From NCBI RefSeq assembly GCF_003609645.1, contig NZ_MCIB01000003.1:1-64000 (forward strand): a stretch of 64,000 nucleotides of DNA. Direction: 5' to 3'. The DNA is from Thermohalobacter berrensis (GTDB lineage: Bacteria > Bacillota > Clostridia > Tissierellales > Thermohalobacteraceae). The position numbers were made by a program, and so were the translations under genes. The notes under the pieces are model-generated. The model saw only the letters and a program-made list of their open reading frames with translations. It had not been told where the DNA came from and did not search any database. Shown piece by piece: positions 36,961 to 47,510 of this stretch (positions within the stretch are counted from its first letter, which is position 1; the number at the start of each line of letters is the position of its first letter).

Positions 36961-38570
36961 TAATTTCTCATAAGACCTAGTGATTTTAACAGTTTTGCTA
37001 ATTTCTTACCTGCTGGTAAAAGTTCAAAATCCCTTTCTGTAATAGCTCCTAAGATTAACAGTGATAATCCATATGCTAAAACACCAACTAAAATAGATAA
37101 TACAGTAGCTAATCTACCACCAATAATAGACAAAGTATAGATATATGATAATCTTACTAATATAGTCATCACTAATACTGCAGTAACAGGCTTTAAAACC
37201 ACATTTGTAAATCCAAATTTTGTAAGGGTGTGTTTTTTAACTGCCATAAAGTTTAATATTGCAGCTACTAAATATGCAGTAACTGTACTAATTGCAGCAC
37301 CATTTATCCCTATAGTTCTTATTCCTGTTAATATATAAGTCAATATAACTTTTACTAAGGCACCTATAGCTAAGTTTTTTACAGGAACCATTGGCTTACC
37401 TAATCCCTGTAGTATGGCCGTAAGTGACTGAACTAAAGTTAGAAATATTAAACTAAAAGATAATACTTGAAGTATCGAGCCTGCACTCTGCTGAACTTCC
37501 GGATCAGAAACAAAATATATAAGTTTAATTATAGGAGTTGCTAATATGAATAATCCTAAGGCTGAAGGTAATCCTAAAAGTAAAGTTACTCTAACACCTG
37601 ACCTAGTTATTCTTCTAATCTTATTGTAATCTTTCCTTGCTGATGCATCTGAAATTGCCGGTACTAAGCTCATTGCTAAAGCTATAGAAAGCACTTGTGG
37701 AAAGTTTATTAGAGTTTGAGCATACCCTGAAAGCCTTCCATATAATCCTGAAGCTTCTGCCTCAGTAAATCCTATGGATTGTAATCTTCTCATAACAATT
37801 GCAACATCTATATTATTCATTATTGGAACTATAGCTGCCCCAATTGTTATAGGTATAGCAATGGATAATATTCTTTTTATTACTTTAGTAGTTTTTTCTA
37901 TAGGATAATCTGAACCTCTTTTAATTTCTTCTTTAATTTTTTTTCTATTTTTTAAGTATATTGTAACCACTACAATAGTACCTGCAATTGCACCTGCAGA
38001 TGCTCCAAAGGTAGCACCTCCAGCTGCTATAGGTAATCCTCTATTCAATAATTGAAACGCTAATAATAATCCTACTGAAACTCTAAAAAACTGCTCAACA
38101 AATTGGGATAGTGCAGTAGGAGTCATTGTCTGTCTTCCTTGGAAGTATCCTCTAAAAGCAGACATTATAGGAACAAAAAATAAAGCCGGAGTTAATGCTA
38201 TATATGAGTAATATGCGTTAGTATTTCCAACAAGATTAACTAAAGAACCTGCTCCAAAAAACACAAAAAGTGATGTGGTAATTCCTGCAAATAAAAACCC
38301 AATAAAAGTTATTTTGAAAATTTTATGGGCTCCTCTACAATCACCCAATGCTCTCTTTTCAGCTACTAGCTTGGCAACAGCAACTGGAAATCCCGCTGTA
38401 GAAATTGTCAACAAAAGGTTATATAGTGGATATACAGTTTGATAATATCCCATACCTACATCAGTTAAAGCATAAGCCAGAGTAATTCTATATACTGAAC
38501 CTAATATCTTTGCAAGTATACCCGCTATACTTAAAATAGCGGCCCCCTTTAAAAAATTTTCCTTTGACAT
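36960..38570 (-). CDS. MATE/MOP-type polysaccharide exporter or lipid flippase (YabM/SpoVB family)
   Basis: About 536 residues and 14 membrane helices, of the MurJ/SpoVB group that flips lipid-linked precursors. Typical N-terminus MSKENFLKGAAILSIAGILA, then GMGYYQTVYPLYNLLLTIST, SAFRGYFQGRQTMTPTALSQ and GRLSGYAQTLINFPQVLS. I chose ATG at 38570 behind GGGAGG; the frame stays open for 36 further codons but they are not family-like. Located between spoVT and mazG, as yabM in B. subtilis. Substrate is probably a cell-wall or spore-cortex precursor. Confidence 0.92.
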   Translation of the reverse strand: MSKENFLKGAAILSIAGILAKILGSVYRITLAYALTDVGMGYYQTVYPLYNLLLTISTAGFPVAVAKLVAEKRALGDCRGAHKIFKITFIGFLFAGITTSLFVFFGAGSLVNLVGNTNAYYSYIALTPALFFVPIMSAFRGYFQGRQTMTPTALSQFVEQFFRVSVGLLLAFQLLNRGLPIAAGGATFGASAGAIAGTIVVVTIYLKNRKKIKEEIKRGSDYPIEKTTKVIKRILSIAIPITIGAAIVPIMNNIDVAIVMRRLQSIGFTEAEASGLYGRLSGYAQTLINFPQVLSIALAMSLVPAISDASARKDYNKIRRITRSGVRVTLLLGLPSALGLFILATPIIKLIYFVSDPEVQQSAGSILQVLSFSLIFLTLVQSLTAILQGLGKPMVPVKNLAIGALVKVILTYILTGIRTIGINGAAISTVTAYLVAAILNFMAVKKHTLTKFGFTNVVLKPVTAVLVMTILVRLSYIYTLSIIGGRLATVLSILVGVLAYGLSLLILGAITERDFELLPAGKKLAKLLKSLGLMRN

Positions 38571-38662
38571 AAATTGTCCTCCCAATCCTGCGTCATAATA
38601 TAGGCTAACAAAGTATATTATATCAGAAAGAATTTTCATAGTGAATAGTTTTTTAATCTGTG

Positions 38663-38691
38663 CAATAAATAAGCCCACCTATCGGTAGGCT
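38663..38691 (-). terminator. Hairpin terminator of spoVT
   Basis: 8-bp stem (38672-38679 with 38684-38691, one G-U), loop of four, followed by TATTTATTG on the minus strand. T content is modest. Confidence 0.55.
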
Positions 38692-38704
38692 ATGTAAATA
38701 AATA

Positions 38705-39256
38705 TTAGTGCTGCATTTGTTTAGATAAGAATCCTGCTGCTGTTTCTGCTAGTTTTGTTTCTAATTCTTCCATTTCAGCATCTGGATCTTTACTCACTAG
38801 GATTACAGACCCAATTGGATCCCCCTGTGTAACTATAGGTGCAATTACTTGACTTGTATATTTATCTGGAGTAGTTTCATCAAAGGTTACTCTAATAGGT
38901 TTGCTTTTACCTGATGCTATATATGGCTCTTTACTTTCTATGATTTTTTCTAACTCTGGACTAACCTTTTTATTTAAATATTCATTTTTTGAACCTCCAG
39001 CTACTGAAACTACAGCATCCCTATCTGAAATAATTGTTATATGTCCTGTTGATTCATATAAAGATTCTGCATATTCAGTAGCAAATTCGCTTAATTCAAC
39101 AATGGGAGAATATTTCTTTAGTATAATTTCCCCTTCTCTGTCTGTAAATATTTCTAAAGGGTCACCTTCTCTTATTCTAAGGGTACGTCTAATTTCCTTT
39201 GGAATAACTACTCTACCCAAATCATCAATTCTTCTAACAATTCCAGTAGCTTTCAC
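38705..39256 (-). CDS. spoVT: Stage V sporulation protein T (AbrB-type regulator)
   Basis: 183-residue transcription factor controlling late forespore genes. The N-terminal AbrB swapped-hairpin domain is nearly canonical (MKATGIVRRIDDLGRVVIPK, then EIRRTLRIREGDPLEIF), followed by a GAF-like domain. GTG start behind AGGAGG. It lies just downstream of the prsA-like gene and upstream of the yabM-like gene, matching B. subtilis order apart from prsA. Confidence 0.96.
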   Translation of the reverse strand: MKATGIVRRIDDLGRVVIPKEIRRTLRIREGDPLEIFTDREGEIILKKYSPIVELSEFATEYAESLYESTGHITIISDRDAVVSVAGGSKNEYLNKKVSPELEKIIESKEPYIASGKSKPIRVTFDETTPDKYTSQVIAPIVTQGDPIGSVILVSKDPDAEMEELETKLAETAAGFLSKQMQH

Positions 39257-39364
39257 TTTTTTCCCTCCTATTAAAATGGAATCAAACCAAGTTGCTTAAA
39301 CTTATTATTTTACTATTGTGAAGATTTTATGCATTATTGTAAATTAATACTTAATATATTTACA

Positions 39365-39398
39365 TAAAAAAAGCTGATGGATTAAACCCATCAGCTTT
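39365..39398 (-). terminator. Intrinsic terminator of the mfd-prsA unit
   Basis: Perfect 11-bp stem (39370-39380 with 39388-39398) and a minus-strand run of seven T, abutting the prsA stop codon. Confidence 0.85.
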
Positions 39399-40313
39399 CT
39401 ATTCCTCAAATACTTTAACTTCAGCATTTTCTCTTAACTCATTTAATTTTTCTTGATATTTTTGCTCTTTTATATCTTCAATGACGCTTTCCTTTACTTC
39501 ATCAAATGAATAAGTTTTATCTATTTTATCCTCAACTTTTATTATATGGTAACCATATTGTGTCTTTACTATATCACTAATTTCACCAGGCTCTAACGCA
39601 AATGCTGCCTTTTCAAATTCAGGAAGATATTGTCCCTTTGTAAAATATCCTAAATCTCCACCATTTACAGACGATGGACCAGTAGATTTCTCTTTTGCAA
39701 GCTCTGCAAAGTCAGCTCCATTTTTTAATTGGTTTAAAATTTCCTTAGCTTCATCCTCTGTATCTACTAAAATATGTCTTGCCCTTACTCTCAAATCTCT
39801 ATATAGTTCTGTATTATTATCGTAATATTCTCTTGCCTCTTCTTCTGTTATATTTAATGATTCAACAAATTGATTTCTATATTTAGATACTAACATTTCC
39901 CTTTTTATTCTTTTCCTAAAATAATTTTCATCAATATTATTTTCTTCAAGGAATTTCTTAAAGTTTTCCTTTCCATTAAAAAGCTTAATATAGTTTTCAA
40001 CTTCTTTATCTACTTCATCTTCTGTAACCTGTAATCCTAGTTCTTTAGACTTTTGAACAATTATTTCTTCCATTATAAGCTTTTCTAAAATTTGGTCTCT
40101 AGCTTCTTGTTCCAACTGTTGCCATATTTCAGTATCCATTCTACTTTCAACAGTTCTTTTATACATTAAGAAATCCTTATCAAAGTCTTCTTTTAATATT
40201 TTTTCACCATTTACTATAGCTATAGTATTTTCATCAACATCTTTATTACAGCCAACTAAAAGAATGATTAAAGCAAATACTATAACAGGTAATAATAGTT
40301 TGTTTTTTTGCAT
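39399..40313 (-). CDS. PrsA/SurA-type lipoprotein foldase (peptidyl-prolyl isomerase)
   Basis: Extracytoplasmic folding factor of about 304 residues. A lipoprotein signal (LLLPVIVFALIILLVGC) is followed by a SurA-N-like helical region with IVNGEKILKEDF and a parvulin domain with RARHILVDTEDEAKEIL, FAELAKEKSTGPSSVNGGDLGYF and YGYHIIKVE. I chose ATG at 40313, which has GGAGGAG upstream and gives a normal signal peptide. It lies 52 bases after mfd and is probably co-transcribed with it. Confidence 0.93.
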   Translation of the reverse strand: MQKNKLLLPVIVFALIILLVGCNKDVDENTIAIVNGEKILKEDFDKDFLMYKRTVESRMDTEIWQQLEQEARDQILEKLIMEEIIVQKSKELGLQVTEDEVDKEVENYIKLFNGKENFKKFLEENNIDENYFRKRIKREMLVSKYRNQFVESLNITEEEAREYYDNNTELYRDLRVRARHILVDTEDEAKEILNQLKNGADFAELAKEKSTGPSSVNGGDLGYFTKGQYLPEFEKAAFALEPGEISDIVKTQYGYHIIKVEDKIDKTYSFDEVKESVIEDIKEQKYQEKLNELRENAEVKVFEE

Positions 40314-40365
40314 CCTACCAGCTCCTCCTAAAATACACATTACATACCTTTTATTATATATCAAA

Positions 40366-43300
40366 TTATCTTTTAATAAAACTGTAAATTTTTTCTACAA
40401 CTTCTTCTATTTCTGCTAACATCTTATCTTGTTTTTTACTATCCACTCTATAATTAATACAAGGATTTTTTGATACATCAAATCCCATTCTTCTTCCAAA
40501 TGTTTTAGATAGTTCACCTATTAATTCAGGAGTAATTACATCAGGTTTATAAAATTCTATCTTTATAGTTTTATCTTTTTGGGTTAAAGAGGTTATTTTG
40601 GCTTTCTTACATACAGACTTAATATAAGATATTCTAAGTAAATTATTAACCTCAGATCTTATATCTCCAAATCTATCTATTAATTCTTCTAATACATCTG
40701 AATAATCTTCTTTATTTTCAATAGCAGATATCCTTTTATATACTTCAACTTTTTGTTCTTCACTTGGTATATATGAAGTTGGTATATGCCCGTCAACATT
40801 TAACTCTATAGTTGTTTCAATGTCTTCCTCTTTTTCTTCTCCTTTTAACCTTTTAATAGTTGCATCTAAAAACTTTACATATAAATCATATCCTATTGCA
40901 GCCATATGGCCATGCTGTTCTGGACCAAGTATGTTCCCAGCACCCCTAATTTCTAAATCTCTCATTGCAATCTTAAATCCAGATCCAAATTCGGTAAATT
41001 CTTTTATTGCCTTTAATCTTTTTTCTGCAACTTCAGATAGAACTTTATCTTTTTCATACATAAAATAAGAAAATGCTATTCTATTAGAACGTCCTACCCT
41101 TCCTCTTAACTGATACAATTGTGATAATCCCATTTTGTCAGCATCATATACAAGTAAAGTATTAACATTAGATATATCCATTCCTGTTTCAATTATAGTT
41201 GTACATACTAAAATATCATATTCATGATTAAGGAAATCTATCATAATTCCCTCTAATTCCCTTTCACTCATTTGTCCATGTGCTACTGCTATCCTAGCCT
41301 CAGGCACTAATTTTTTTAACCTTGATGCTATTTGCCTTATCCCTTTCACTCTATTATATACGAAATATACTTGTCCTCCTCTATTTAACTCCTTTATGAT
41401 AGAGTCCCTAACTAACTGCTCATTAAATTCCACCACATATGTTTGGACAGGATATCTATCTTCAGGTGGTTCTTCTATGACACTCATATCCCTTATACCT
41501 ATTAAGGACATATGAAGAGTTCTAGGAATTGGAGTTGCAGTTAAAGTTAATACATCAATTGATTCCTTTAATTTTTTAAGTGACTCTTTATGCTTTACTC
41601 CAAATCTTTGCTCTTCATCTACAACTAAAAGTCCTAAATCGTAAAATTTTACATCCTTTGATAATAACCTATGGGTTCCAACTATTATGTCTATATTACC
41701 ACTTTTTAATTGATTTAAAATATTCTTTTGTTGAGTAGGTGTCCTAAATCTACTTAGCATTTCTATATTTATTGGAAATTGTTCAAACCTTTCCTTTAAA
41801 GTATTGTAATGCTGTTGAGCTAATATAGTGGTAGGAACAAGGAAGGCTACTTGTTTGCTATCCATTACTGCTTTAAATGCAGCCCTTAAGGCAACCTCTG
41901 TTTTTCCGTAGCCTACATCACCACATAAAAGACGATCCATGGGTTTTGATTTTTCCATATCTTCTTTTATCTCTTTTATACACCTTAACTGGTCTTCAGT
42001 TTCTTCATATGGAAACAAGTCCTCAAACTGCCTTTGCCATAACTTATCTTTAGAAAAGGCAAATCCCTTTGCCGTCTGTCTCTTTGCATATAATTCCAGA
42101 AGCTCTTTTGCCATATCTTCAATTGCCTTCTTAGCCTTTGCCTTTGTTTTTGTCCATTCATTGCTTCCAAGTTTATTTATTTTTGGCTTTAGAGCATCTC
42201 CACCTATATACTTTTGAATTAAATCCATTTGGTCTACAGGAATATATAGCTTATCTTTTCCAGAATATTTTATAGTTAAATAATCTTTTTTTACACCTTG
42301 AACCTTAAGTTTTATTATACCTTCATATTTACCTATACCATGTGTTTCATGGACAACATAATCACCAGGCTTCAAATCAGCATATGAAGTTATTTTAGTA
42401 GCATTTTTTCTCTTTTTTTTCTTTTTTCTTATTCTCTTTTTGGGTTTTCCGAATATTTCCTTATCACTGATTAATGCAAACTTAATTTCCGGATACTCGA
42501 AGCCTTGACTAATCGACCCAGTAGTTACAAAAACTTGGCCTGATTTAATATCATGATTATGATTCTCTACAAAATTACATTCTACTCCCTTTTCCTTTAA
42601 TGTTTTAACAAGCCTCTTTCCTCTATCCTCTACTCCTGATAATATTATTACTTTATATCCTTTATATTTTAATTCTTTCAACTCATCTGATATAATATCT
42701 ACTTTATTGTGAAAAGAATGCATATTTTTAGAAGTAATCTTTAATATTTCTTTAGGGGTAAATAAAGGATCCTTTTTTAATATATTAAATACTGATACAA
42801 TATTATTGCTTTCTAATTGTTCCTTTACTTTAGATAAAGGTAAATAAACCTCTTTTTGCTTAGGTAAAGCTTCTCCTCTTTCAAAAAAATCTGAAAATTT
42901 ATTTCTAAAATCTTCTTCCATAGCTTTAATACTATCTTTTATTCTTTGAGGATCATTTATTAGTATTACTGAATCATTATTTAGATAGCTAATAATACTG
43001 GTAAAATCTTCTGATATATATGGGGTAAGAACATTTATGTTTTCAATATTAAATCCATTTTCTAAGTATTCAATGTAATGATTGAATTTTTCCCTTAATT
43101 TGTCTATTAGTATAGTTTCTTTACCTTTTTCAAGCTTTTTAATTAATCCTTTCATGTCTTTTTTAATATTACTTATCATTTCTTTTTTACTTTTATCAGT
43201 AATCAATATTTCTCTAGCAGGGAAAACTGTAACTTCCTGTATATTATCTATAGACCTTTGAGTTTTTATATCAAAACTTCTAATAGAATCTATTTCATCA

Positions 43301-43896
43301 TCGAACAACTCTACTCTAAAGGGATTATCACTAATTATTGGGAAGAAATCAATTATTCCTCCCCTTATACTATATTGCCCCTTTCCTTCTACCATATCTA
43401 CCCTTTCATATCCAAAAAGATTAAATATGGTAGAAAGTTTTTGTAAATCTATTTGTTTTCCAAATTCTAATGTTATACTATTTTGATTAAAAAACTCAGG
43501 TCTCATAACCTTATTAAACATAGCTTCAATAGAAGCTATCACAATTATCTTTTCTTTATTAATTAACCTATCTATAACCTTTAACCTTTGATGTGAATTT
43601 TCATGACTATGTGCATCTATATCATAAAACAAAACATCTCTGTGTGGAAAAAGCTCCACATTCTTCATAGTAAAAAGTTTTAAATCTTCTACCATTTTTT
43701 TTGCTTTTATTTCATTATCAACTAAAATAAGTATTTGTTTTTTAAGATGCTGATTTAGGCCATATCCTATATGAGCAATGTTTTCCTCTGATAGCCCATG
43801 TATTGATATTGGAGTAACTTTTTTATCTATAAGATTTAAAAATTCTTTATATGAATTTAAATTTCTTAATTGGTCTATAAACATGTTTTTCTCCAT
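40366..43896 (-). CDS. mfd: Transcription-repair coupling factor Mfd
   Basis: 1176-residue ATP-dependent translocase that removes stalled RNA polymerase and recruits UvrA. N-terminal UvrB-like domains, the CarD-like RNA polymerase-interaction domain (PGDYVVHETHGIGKYEGI, about 500-560), and RecG-like motor with CGDVGYGKTEVALRAA, DEEQRFGVKHKE and TATPIPRTLHM are all present, with the TRCF C-terminal domain. ATG behind AAGGAGAGG. Downstream of pth, as in B. subtilis; fin/yabK, which lies between them there, is absent. Confidence 0.98.
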   Translation of the reverse strand: MEKNMFIDQLRNLNSYKEFLNLIDKKVTPISIHGLSEENIAHIGYGLNQHLKKQILILVDNEIKAKKMVEDLKLFTMKNVELFPHRDVLFYDIDAHSHENSHQRLKVIDRLINKEKIIVIASIEAMFNKVMRPEFFNQNSITLEFGKQIDLQKLSTIFNLFGYERVDMVEGKGQYSIRGGIIDFFPIISDNPFRVELFDDEIDSIRSFDIKTQRSIDNIQEVTVFPAREILITDKSKKEMISNIKKDMKGLIKKLEKGKETILIDKLREKFNHYIEYLENGFNIENINVLTPYISEDFTSIISYLNNDSVILINDPQRIKDSIKAMEEDFRNKFSDFFERGEALPKQKEVYLPLSKVKEQLESNNIVSVFNILKKDPLFTPKEILKITSKNMHSFHNKVDIISDELKELKYKGYKVIILSGVEDRGKRLVKTLKEKGVECNFVENHNHDIKSGQVFVTTGSISQGFEYPEIKFALISDKEIFGKPKKRIRKKKKKRKNATKITSYADLKPGDYVVHETHGIGKYEGIIKLKVQGVKKDYLTIKYSGKDKLYIPVDQMDLIQKYIGGDALKPKINKLGSNEWTKTKAKAKKAIEDMAKELLELYAKRQTAKGFAFSKDKLWQRQFEDLFPYEETEDQLRCIKEIKEDMEKSKPMDRLLCGDVGYGKTEVALRAAFKAVMDSKQVAFLVPTTILAQQHYNTLKERFEQFPINIEMLSRFRTPTQQKNILNQLKSGNIDIIVGTHRLLSKDVKFYDLGLLVVDEEQRFGVKHKESLKKLKESIDVLTLTATPIPRTLHMSLIGIRDMSVIEEPPEDRYPVQTYVVEFNEQLVRDSIIKELNRGGQVYFVYNRVKGIRQIASRLKKLVPEARIAVAHGQMSERELEGIMIDFLNHEYDILVCTTIIETGMDISNVNTLLVYDADKMGLSQLYQLRGRVGRSNRIAFSYFMYEKDKVLSEVAEKRLKAIKEFTEFGSGFKIAMRDLEIRGAGNILGPEQHGHMAAIGYDLYVKFLDATIKRLKGEEKEEDIETTIELNVDGHIPTSYIPSEEQKVEVYKRISAIENKEDYSDVLEELIDRFGDIRSEVNNLLRISYIKSVCKKAKITSLTQKDKTIKIEFYKPDVITPELIGELSKTFGRRMGFDVSKNPCINYRVDSKKQDKMLAEIEEVVEKIYSFIKR

Positions 43897-43924
43897 AATA
43901 TCCTCTCCTTAAGACAGCACTTTA

Positions 43925-43946
43925 AGCCCAGGTAAAGGCCTGGGCT
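43925..43946 (-). terminator. GC-rich hairpin between pth and mfd
   Basis: Stem agcccagg/cctgggct with a 6-base loop. It lacks a T run, so it may be an attenuating or processing hairpin rather than a full terminator. Confidence 0.4.
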
Positions 43947-43987
43947 ACATGTCATTTAATTGTATTAAGTAGTAAATACTGTTTATA

Positions 43988-44545
43988 TTATCCATTATAT
44001 TTACTCATGGCTTTATCAATACCTTCTTGAATAATTGATTCTACTGCTTTTGCAGCCTTCAAAATAGTGCTATCTATTACCTCTTTTTCATCTCTAGTAA
44101 ATTTACCTAAAACAAATTGTACTAAGCCTTCTTCCTTAGGCTTTCCTATTCCAATTCTTACTCGAGGAAACTGGTCACTTTGTAATTGATAAATAACAGA
44201 TTTCATACCATTATGGCTTCCAGCACTTCCTTTTTTTCTAATTCTTAGTTTTCCAAACTCTATATCTATATCATCATATATAACAATAATATTTTCAATT
44301 GGTATTTTATAGTAGTTATGAATATCTAAAACAGCTTCTCCACTTCTATTCATATAGGTTTGTGGCTTCACTAAAAATACTTTTTCATTTCCTAAAAAAA
44401 ACTCCCCATAAATAGATTTATGTTTTAATTTTGAAAGTTTTACATTGTTTCTCTCTGCAATACAATTTATAGTATCAAACCCCACATTGTGCCTTGTACC
44501 ACCATATTCTGGTTCTGGGTTTCCTAGTCCTATTACAGCGTACAC
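43988..44545 (-). CDS. pth: Peptidyl-tRNA hydrolase
   Basis: Recycles peptidyl-tRNA that drops off ribosomes. Family motifs: YAVIGLGNPEPEYGGTRHNVG with the catalytic His, then KPQTYMNRSGEAV, VIYDDIDIEFGKLRIRKKGS and HNGMKSVI. I chose GTG at 44545 (185 residues), 8 bases behind GGGAG and directly before YAVIGLGNP; an ATG at 44551 and TTG at 44560 overlap or crowd the site. Synteny (prs-pth-mfd) fits B. subtilis, but ctc is missing between prs and pth. Confidence 0.96.
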   Translation of the reverse strand: MYAVIGLGNPEPEYGGTRHNVGFDTINCIAERNNVKLSKLKHKSIYGEFFLGNEKVFLVKPQTYMNRSGEAVLDIHNYYKIPIENIIVIYDDIDIEFGKLRIRKKGSAGSHNGMKSVIYQLQSDQFPRVRIGIGKPKEEGLVQFVLGKFTRDEKEVIDSTILKAAKAVESIIQEGIDKAMSKYNG

Positions 44546-44644
44546 AATCATCACTCCCAAAAAAACTACTGGCTTACCTTAGATTAAAAACTATTATTTA
44601 TTCTTTACCAATAATATAAATGATACACAAGATATCAAAAAACA

Positions 44645-44695
44645 ATTAAAATAAAGGATGAAGGATATCCTTTTTATTCCCCCATCCTTTATTTT
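44645..44695 (-). terminator. Intrinsic terminator of the glmU-prs operon
   Basis: Outer stem aaataaaggatg (44649-44660) with catcctttattt (44683-44694), plus a short palindrome in the loop. Minus-strand TTTTAATTG follows. Confidence 0.75.
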
Positions 44696-44717
44696 ATATT
44701 ATATTTTAAGAAATAAA

Positions 44718-45665
44718 TTAATCAAATAGCTTACTTACTGATTGGTTTTCATAAATTCTCTTTATTGCTTTCCCAAATAATGGTGTAACAGAAACTACCT
44801 CTATTTTATCAATCATTTTCTCATCTGATAATGGTATAGTATCTGTAACAACAAGTTTCTTTATAGCTGAGTCTTTAATTCTTTCTATGGCAGGTCCAGA
44901 TAAAACTGGATGTGTGCAACAAGCATAAACCTCTAAAGCTCCAAACTCTTTTAATACATTAGCTGCTTTTGTCATAGAGCCTGCAGTATCAATAATATCA
45001 TCTACCAATATAACATTTTTACCTTTAACATCACCTATAATATTCATAACTTCTGAAACATTAGCCTTAGGTCTTCTCTTCTCAATTATTGCTATTGGTA
45101 AATCTAATATACTACCAAAGTTCCTAGCCCTTCTAACTCCTCCAATATCTGGAGAAACTACAACTGTATCTTTGTTTATTCTTTTTTTGAAATAGTCTGC
45201 TAATATATTAATTCCTGTTAGATGGTCTACAGGAATATCAAAATATCCTTGTATCTGACCGGCATGCAGGTCCATACTAACTACTCTATCAGCTCCAGCC
45301 TTTGTTAAAAGGTCTGCTACTAATTTAGATGTAATTGGATCCCTTGCTTTTGTCTTTCTATCTTGTCTTGCATAGCCATAGTATGGTATAACAGCATTTA
45401 TTCTTCCTGCTGATGCTCTTTTAAGTCCATCTATAAGTATAAGTAATTCCATAAGATTCTCATTAACAGGAGGGCAAGTTGGCTGGATTACAAAGACATC
45501 AGCACCTCTAACTGTTTCATTAATCATAACTGATATTTCTCCATCACTAAATCTACCTACTTCACTATCTACTAAAGATAATCCTAATTCATCACATATC
45601 TTCTGTGCAAATTCTTTATTTGCATTACCTGCTAGTATTTTTATATCTCTACCCATTAATTTCAT
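44718..45665 (-). CDS. prs: Ribose-phosphate pyrophosphokinase
   Basis: Makes PRPP from ribose 5-phosphate and ATP for nucleotide, His and Trp synthesis. Family motifs: [58 protein letters not shown] and the PRPP loop [13 protein letters not shown]. 315 residues. AGGAGG before the ATG. It follows glmU by 19 bases; glmU-prs is the conserved pair. Confidence 0.98.
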   Translation of the reverse strand: MKLMGRDIKILAGNANKEFAQKICDELGLSLVDSEVGRFSDGEISVMINETVRGADVFVIQPTCPPVNENLMELLILIDGLKRASAGRINAVIPYYGYARQDRKTKARDPITSKLVADLLTKAGADRVVSMDLHAGQIQGYFDIPVDHLTGINILADYFKKRINKDTVVVSPDIGGVRRARNFGSILDLPIAIIEKRRPKANVSEVMNIIGDVKGKNVILVDDIIDTAGSMTKAANVLKEFGALEVYACCTHPVLSGPAIERIKDSAIKKLVVTDTIPLSDEKMIDKIEVVSVTPLFGKAIKRIYENQSVSKLFD

Positions 45666-45684
45666 TCTAATTCCTCCTTATAAG

Positions 45685-47067
45685 CTACTTGTTTGAACTA
45701 TTTTTCTTTTTTACCCATCCTTCTTTATTGGTTTGGCGGGATCTGGCTATTGCAAGGGATTCTTCAGGTACTTCATCTGTAATAGTAGAACCTGCAGCAA
45801 TATAAGCTCCTTTTCTTACAGTTACAGGAGAGACCAGATTTACATTACAACCTATAAAGGCTTTGTCTTCAACTATAGTTTTATGTTTATTCTTTCCATC
45901 ATAATTTACAAACACTACTCCACAACCGATATTTACGTCCTTTCCAACTTCAGCATCTCCTATATATGCTAGATGTGAAGCCTTTGAGTTATCATTAATC
46001 TTAGAATTTTTAACCTCAACAAAGTCTCCAATCTTAACTGATTTTCCTATATCACTGTTAGGTCTTAAATAAGCATATGGCCCTATTTTAGTATCATCAT
46101 CAACTTTACTTTCTATAATAGTTGATATTTGAATATTAACTCTATCCCCTATAACACTATCTGCTATCCTACTATTATGTCCTATTATACACTCACTGCC
46201 CACTTTAGTTTTACCTTCTAATATAGCACCTGGATAGACTACTGTATCTTTTCCTATTTCAACTTCACTTCCTATATAAGTATTATCTGGGTCAATAATT
46301 GTAACACCACTTAACATTAACTTTTCATTAATTCTTTTTCTCATTATCTTTTCAGCTTCTGCAAGTTGAACTCTAGTATTTACCCCTTTTATATCTGTAC
46401 TATCTTCAAGCTTATATCCACCAACTTCAAGACCTTTATCCTTTAAAATCTTAATAGCATCAGTTATATAATATTCATTTTGTGCGTTATCATTAGTTAA
46501 GTTGTCTAATGCTTCCTTTAAATACTTTCCGTAAAAACAATATATTCCTGAATTAATTTCTTTTATTTCCCTTTGTTCATCTGTAGCATCCTTATGTTCT
46601 ACTATTTCAACTACATTTCCCTTATTATCCCTGATTATTCTACCATATCCAGTAGGGTCTTGAAAATCTGCTGTTAAAACTGTTGCAGCATATTTACCAT
46701 TTTTATGATAATCGATTAAATTAGTTAATGTCTTACTTGTTATCAAAGGGGTATCCCCATAAAGGATAACTACATATTCATTATCTTTTATATAATCTTT
46801 TGCTTGCATTACCGCATATCCTGTTCCATAGGGTATATCCTCTCCTATTGGCTGAACGGCAAAGTTAACGTTTTCAGCCTCTAAAGACTTAATAACATTT
46901 TCTTTTCCATGACCAACTACTACTACGTTTTTATTAATATTTGCTTTTTTACAAGTATCGACTACACAGTTAACCATAGACTTTCCACAAACCTTATGAA
47001 GAACTTTTGGCAAACTTGATTTCATCCTAGTACCTTCTCCAGCGGCTAAAATAATGGAAGTAATCAT
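45685..47067 (-). CDS. glmU: Bifunctional UDP-GlcNAc pyrophosphorylase / GlcN-1-P acetyltransferase
   Basis: Makes UDP-GlcNAc for peptidoglycan and wall polymers. The N-terminal uridyltransferase has LAAGEGTRMKSSLPKVLHKV, GDTPLI and EINSGIYCF; the C-terminal left-handed beta-helix acetyltransferase has hexapeptide repeats, VEVKNSKI, SHLAYIGDAEVG and the GCGVVFVNYDGK segment. 460 residues, standard. GAGGGGATGGAG before the ATG. Downstream of spoVG but separated by its terminator. Confidence 0.97.
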   Translation of the reverse strand: MITSIILAAGEGTRMKSSLPKVLHKVCGKSMVNCVVDTCKKANINKNVVVVGHGKENVIKSLEAENVNFAVQPIGEDIPYGTGYAVMQAKDYIKDNEYVVILYGDTPLITSKTLTNLIDYHKNGKYAATVLTADFQDPTGYGRIIRDNKGNVVEIVEHKDATDEQREIKEINSGIYCFYGKYLKEALDNLTNDNAQNEYYITDAIKILKDKGLEVGGYKLEDSTDIKGVNTRVQLAEAEKIMRKRINEKLMLSGVTIIDPDNTYIGSEVEIGKDTVVYPGAILEGKTKVGSECIIGHNSRIADSVIGDRVNIQISTIIESKVDDDTKIGPYAYLRPNSDIGKSVKIGDFVEVKNSKINDNSKASHLAYIGDAEVGKDVNIGCGVVFVNYDGKNKHKTIVEDKAFIGCNVNLVSPVTVRKGAYIAAGSTITDEVPEESLAIARSRQTNKEGWVKKKNSSNK

Positions 47068-47149
47068 ATCTCCATCCCCTCTGAATTTATTTTTTTGTAT
47101 ACAAAAATAACTACCATATTCATTTTATTTCATTTTTCATCAAAAATCA

Positions 47150-47180
47150 AAAAAAAATAAAAGGGTCTAAAACGACCCTT
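47150..47180 (-). terminator. Intrinsic terminator of spoVG
   Basis: 7-bp stem aagggtc (47161-47167) with gaccctt (47174-47180) followed on the minus strand by TTATTTTTTTTT. Confidence 0.75.
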
Positions 47181-47454
47181 AAGCTTCTACCTTTTCTAAT
47201 GCTTTTTCATACTCTTTAAATACAGCTTCTTGTATCTTACTTCTAGTTTCTGAGTTTATAGGATGAGCTATATCCTTGAACTCTCCGTCAAGCATTCTTC
47301 TACTAGGCATAGCTATAAACATTCCCTTATTACCTTCTATAATCTTAATGTCATGAACTACAAATTGATTATCAAATGTTACTGAAACTATGGCTTTCAT
47401 TCTTCCATCATCTTCATTATTTATTTTCCTTATTCTAACATCTGTTACTTCCAT
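47179..47454 (-). CDS. spoVG: Septation/regulatory protein SpoVG
   Basis: Small (about 91 residues) nucleic-acid-binding regulator: [37 protein letters not shown] and [21 protein letters not shown]. Affects asymmetric division and many regulons in Firmicutes. I chose ATG at 47454, behind GGGGGGG; a GTG three codons upstream is inside the ribosome-site region. A sigma-H-type promoter lies upstream. Confidence 0.97.
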   Translation of the reverse strand: MEVTDVRIRKINNEDDGRMKAIVSVTFDNQFVVHDIKIIEGNKGMFIAMPSRRMLDGEFKDIAHPINSETRSKIQEAVFKEYEKALEKVEA

Positions 47455-47510
47455 GATTTTCACCCCCCCTTATTGTCAGTCAAATTTAACATATATAGGT
47501 ATTACTTTAG

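Noticed and set aside
38571-38678. 36-residue N-terminal extension of the YabM/SpoVB-like protein
   Set aside because: The internal ATG has GGGAGG and the family-typical start; the extension is in AT-rich promoter-like DNA.
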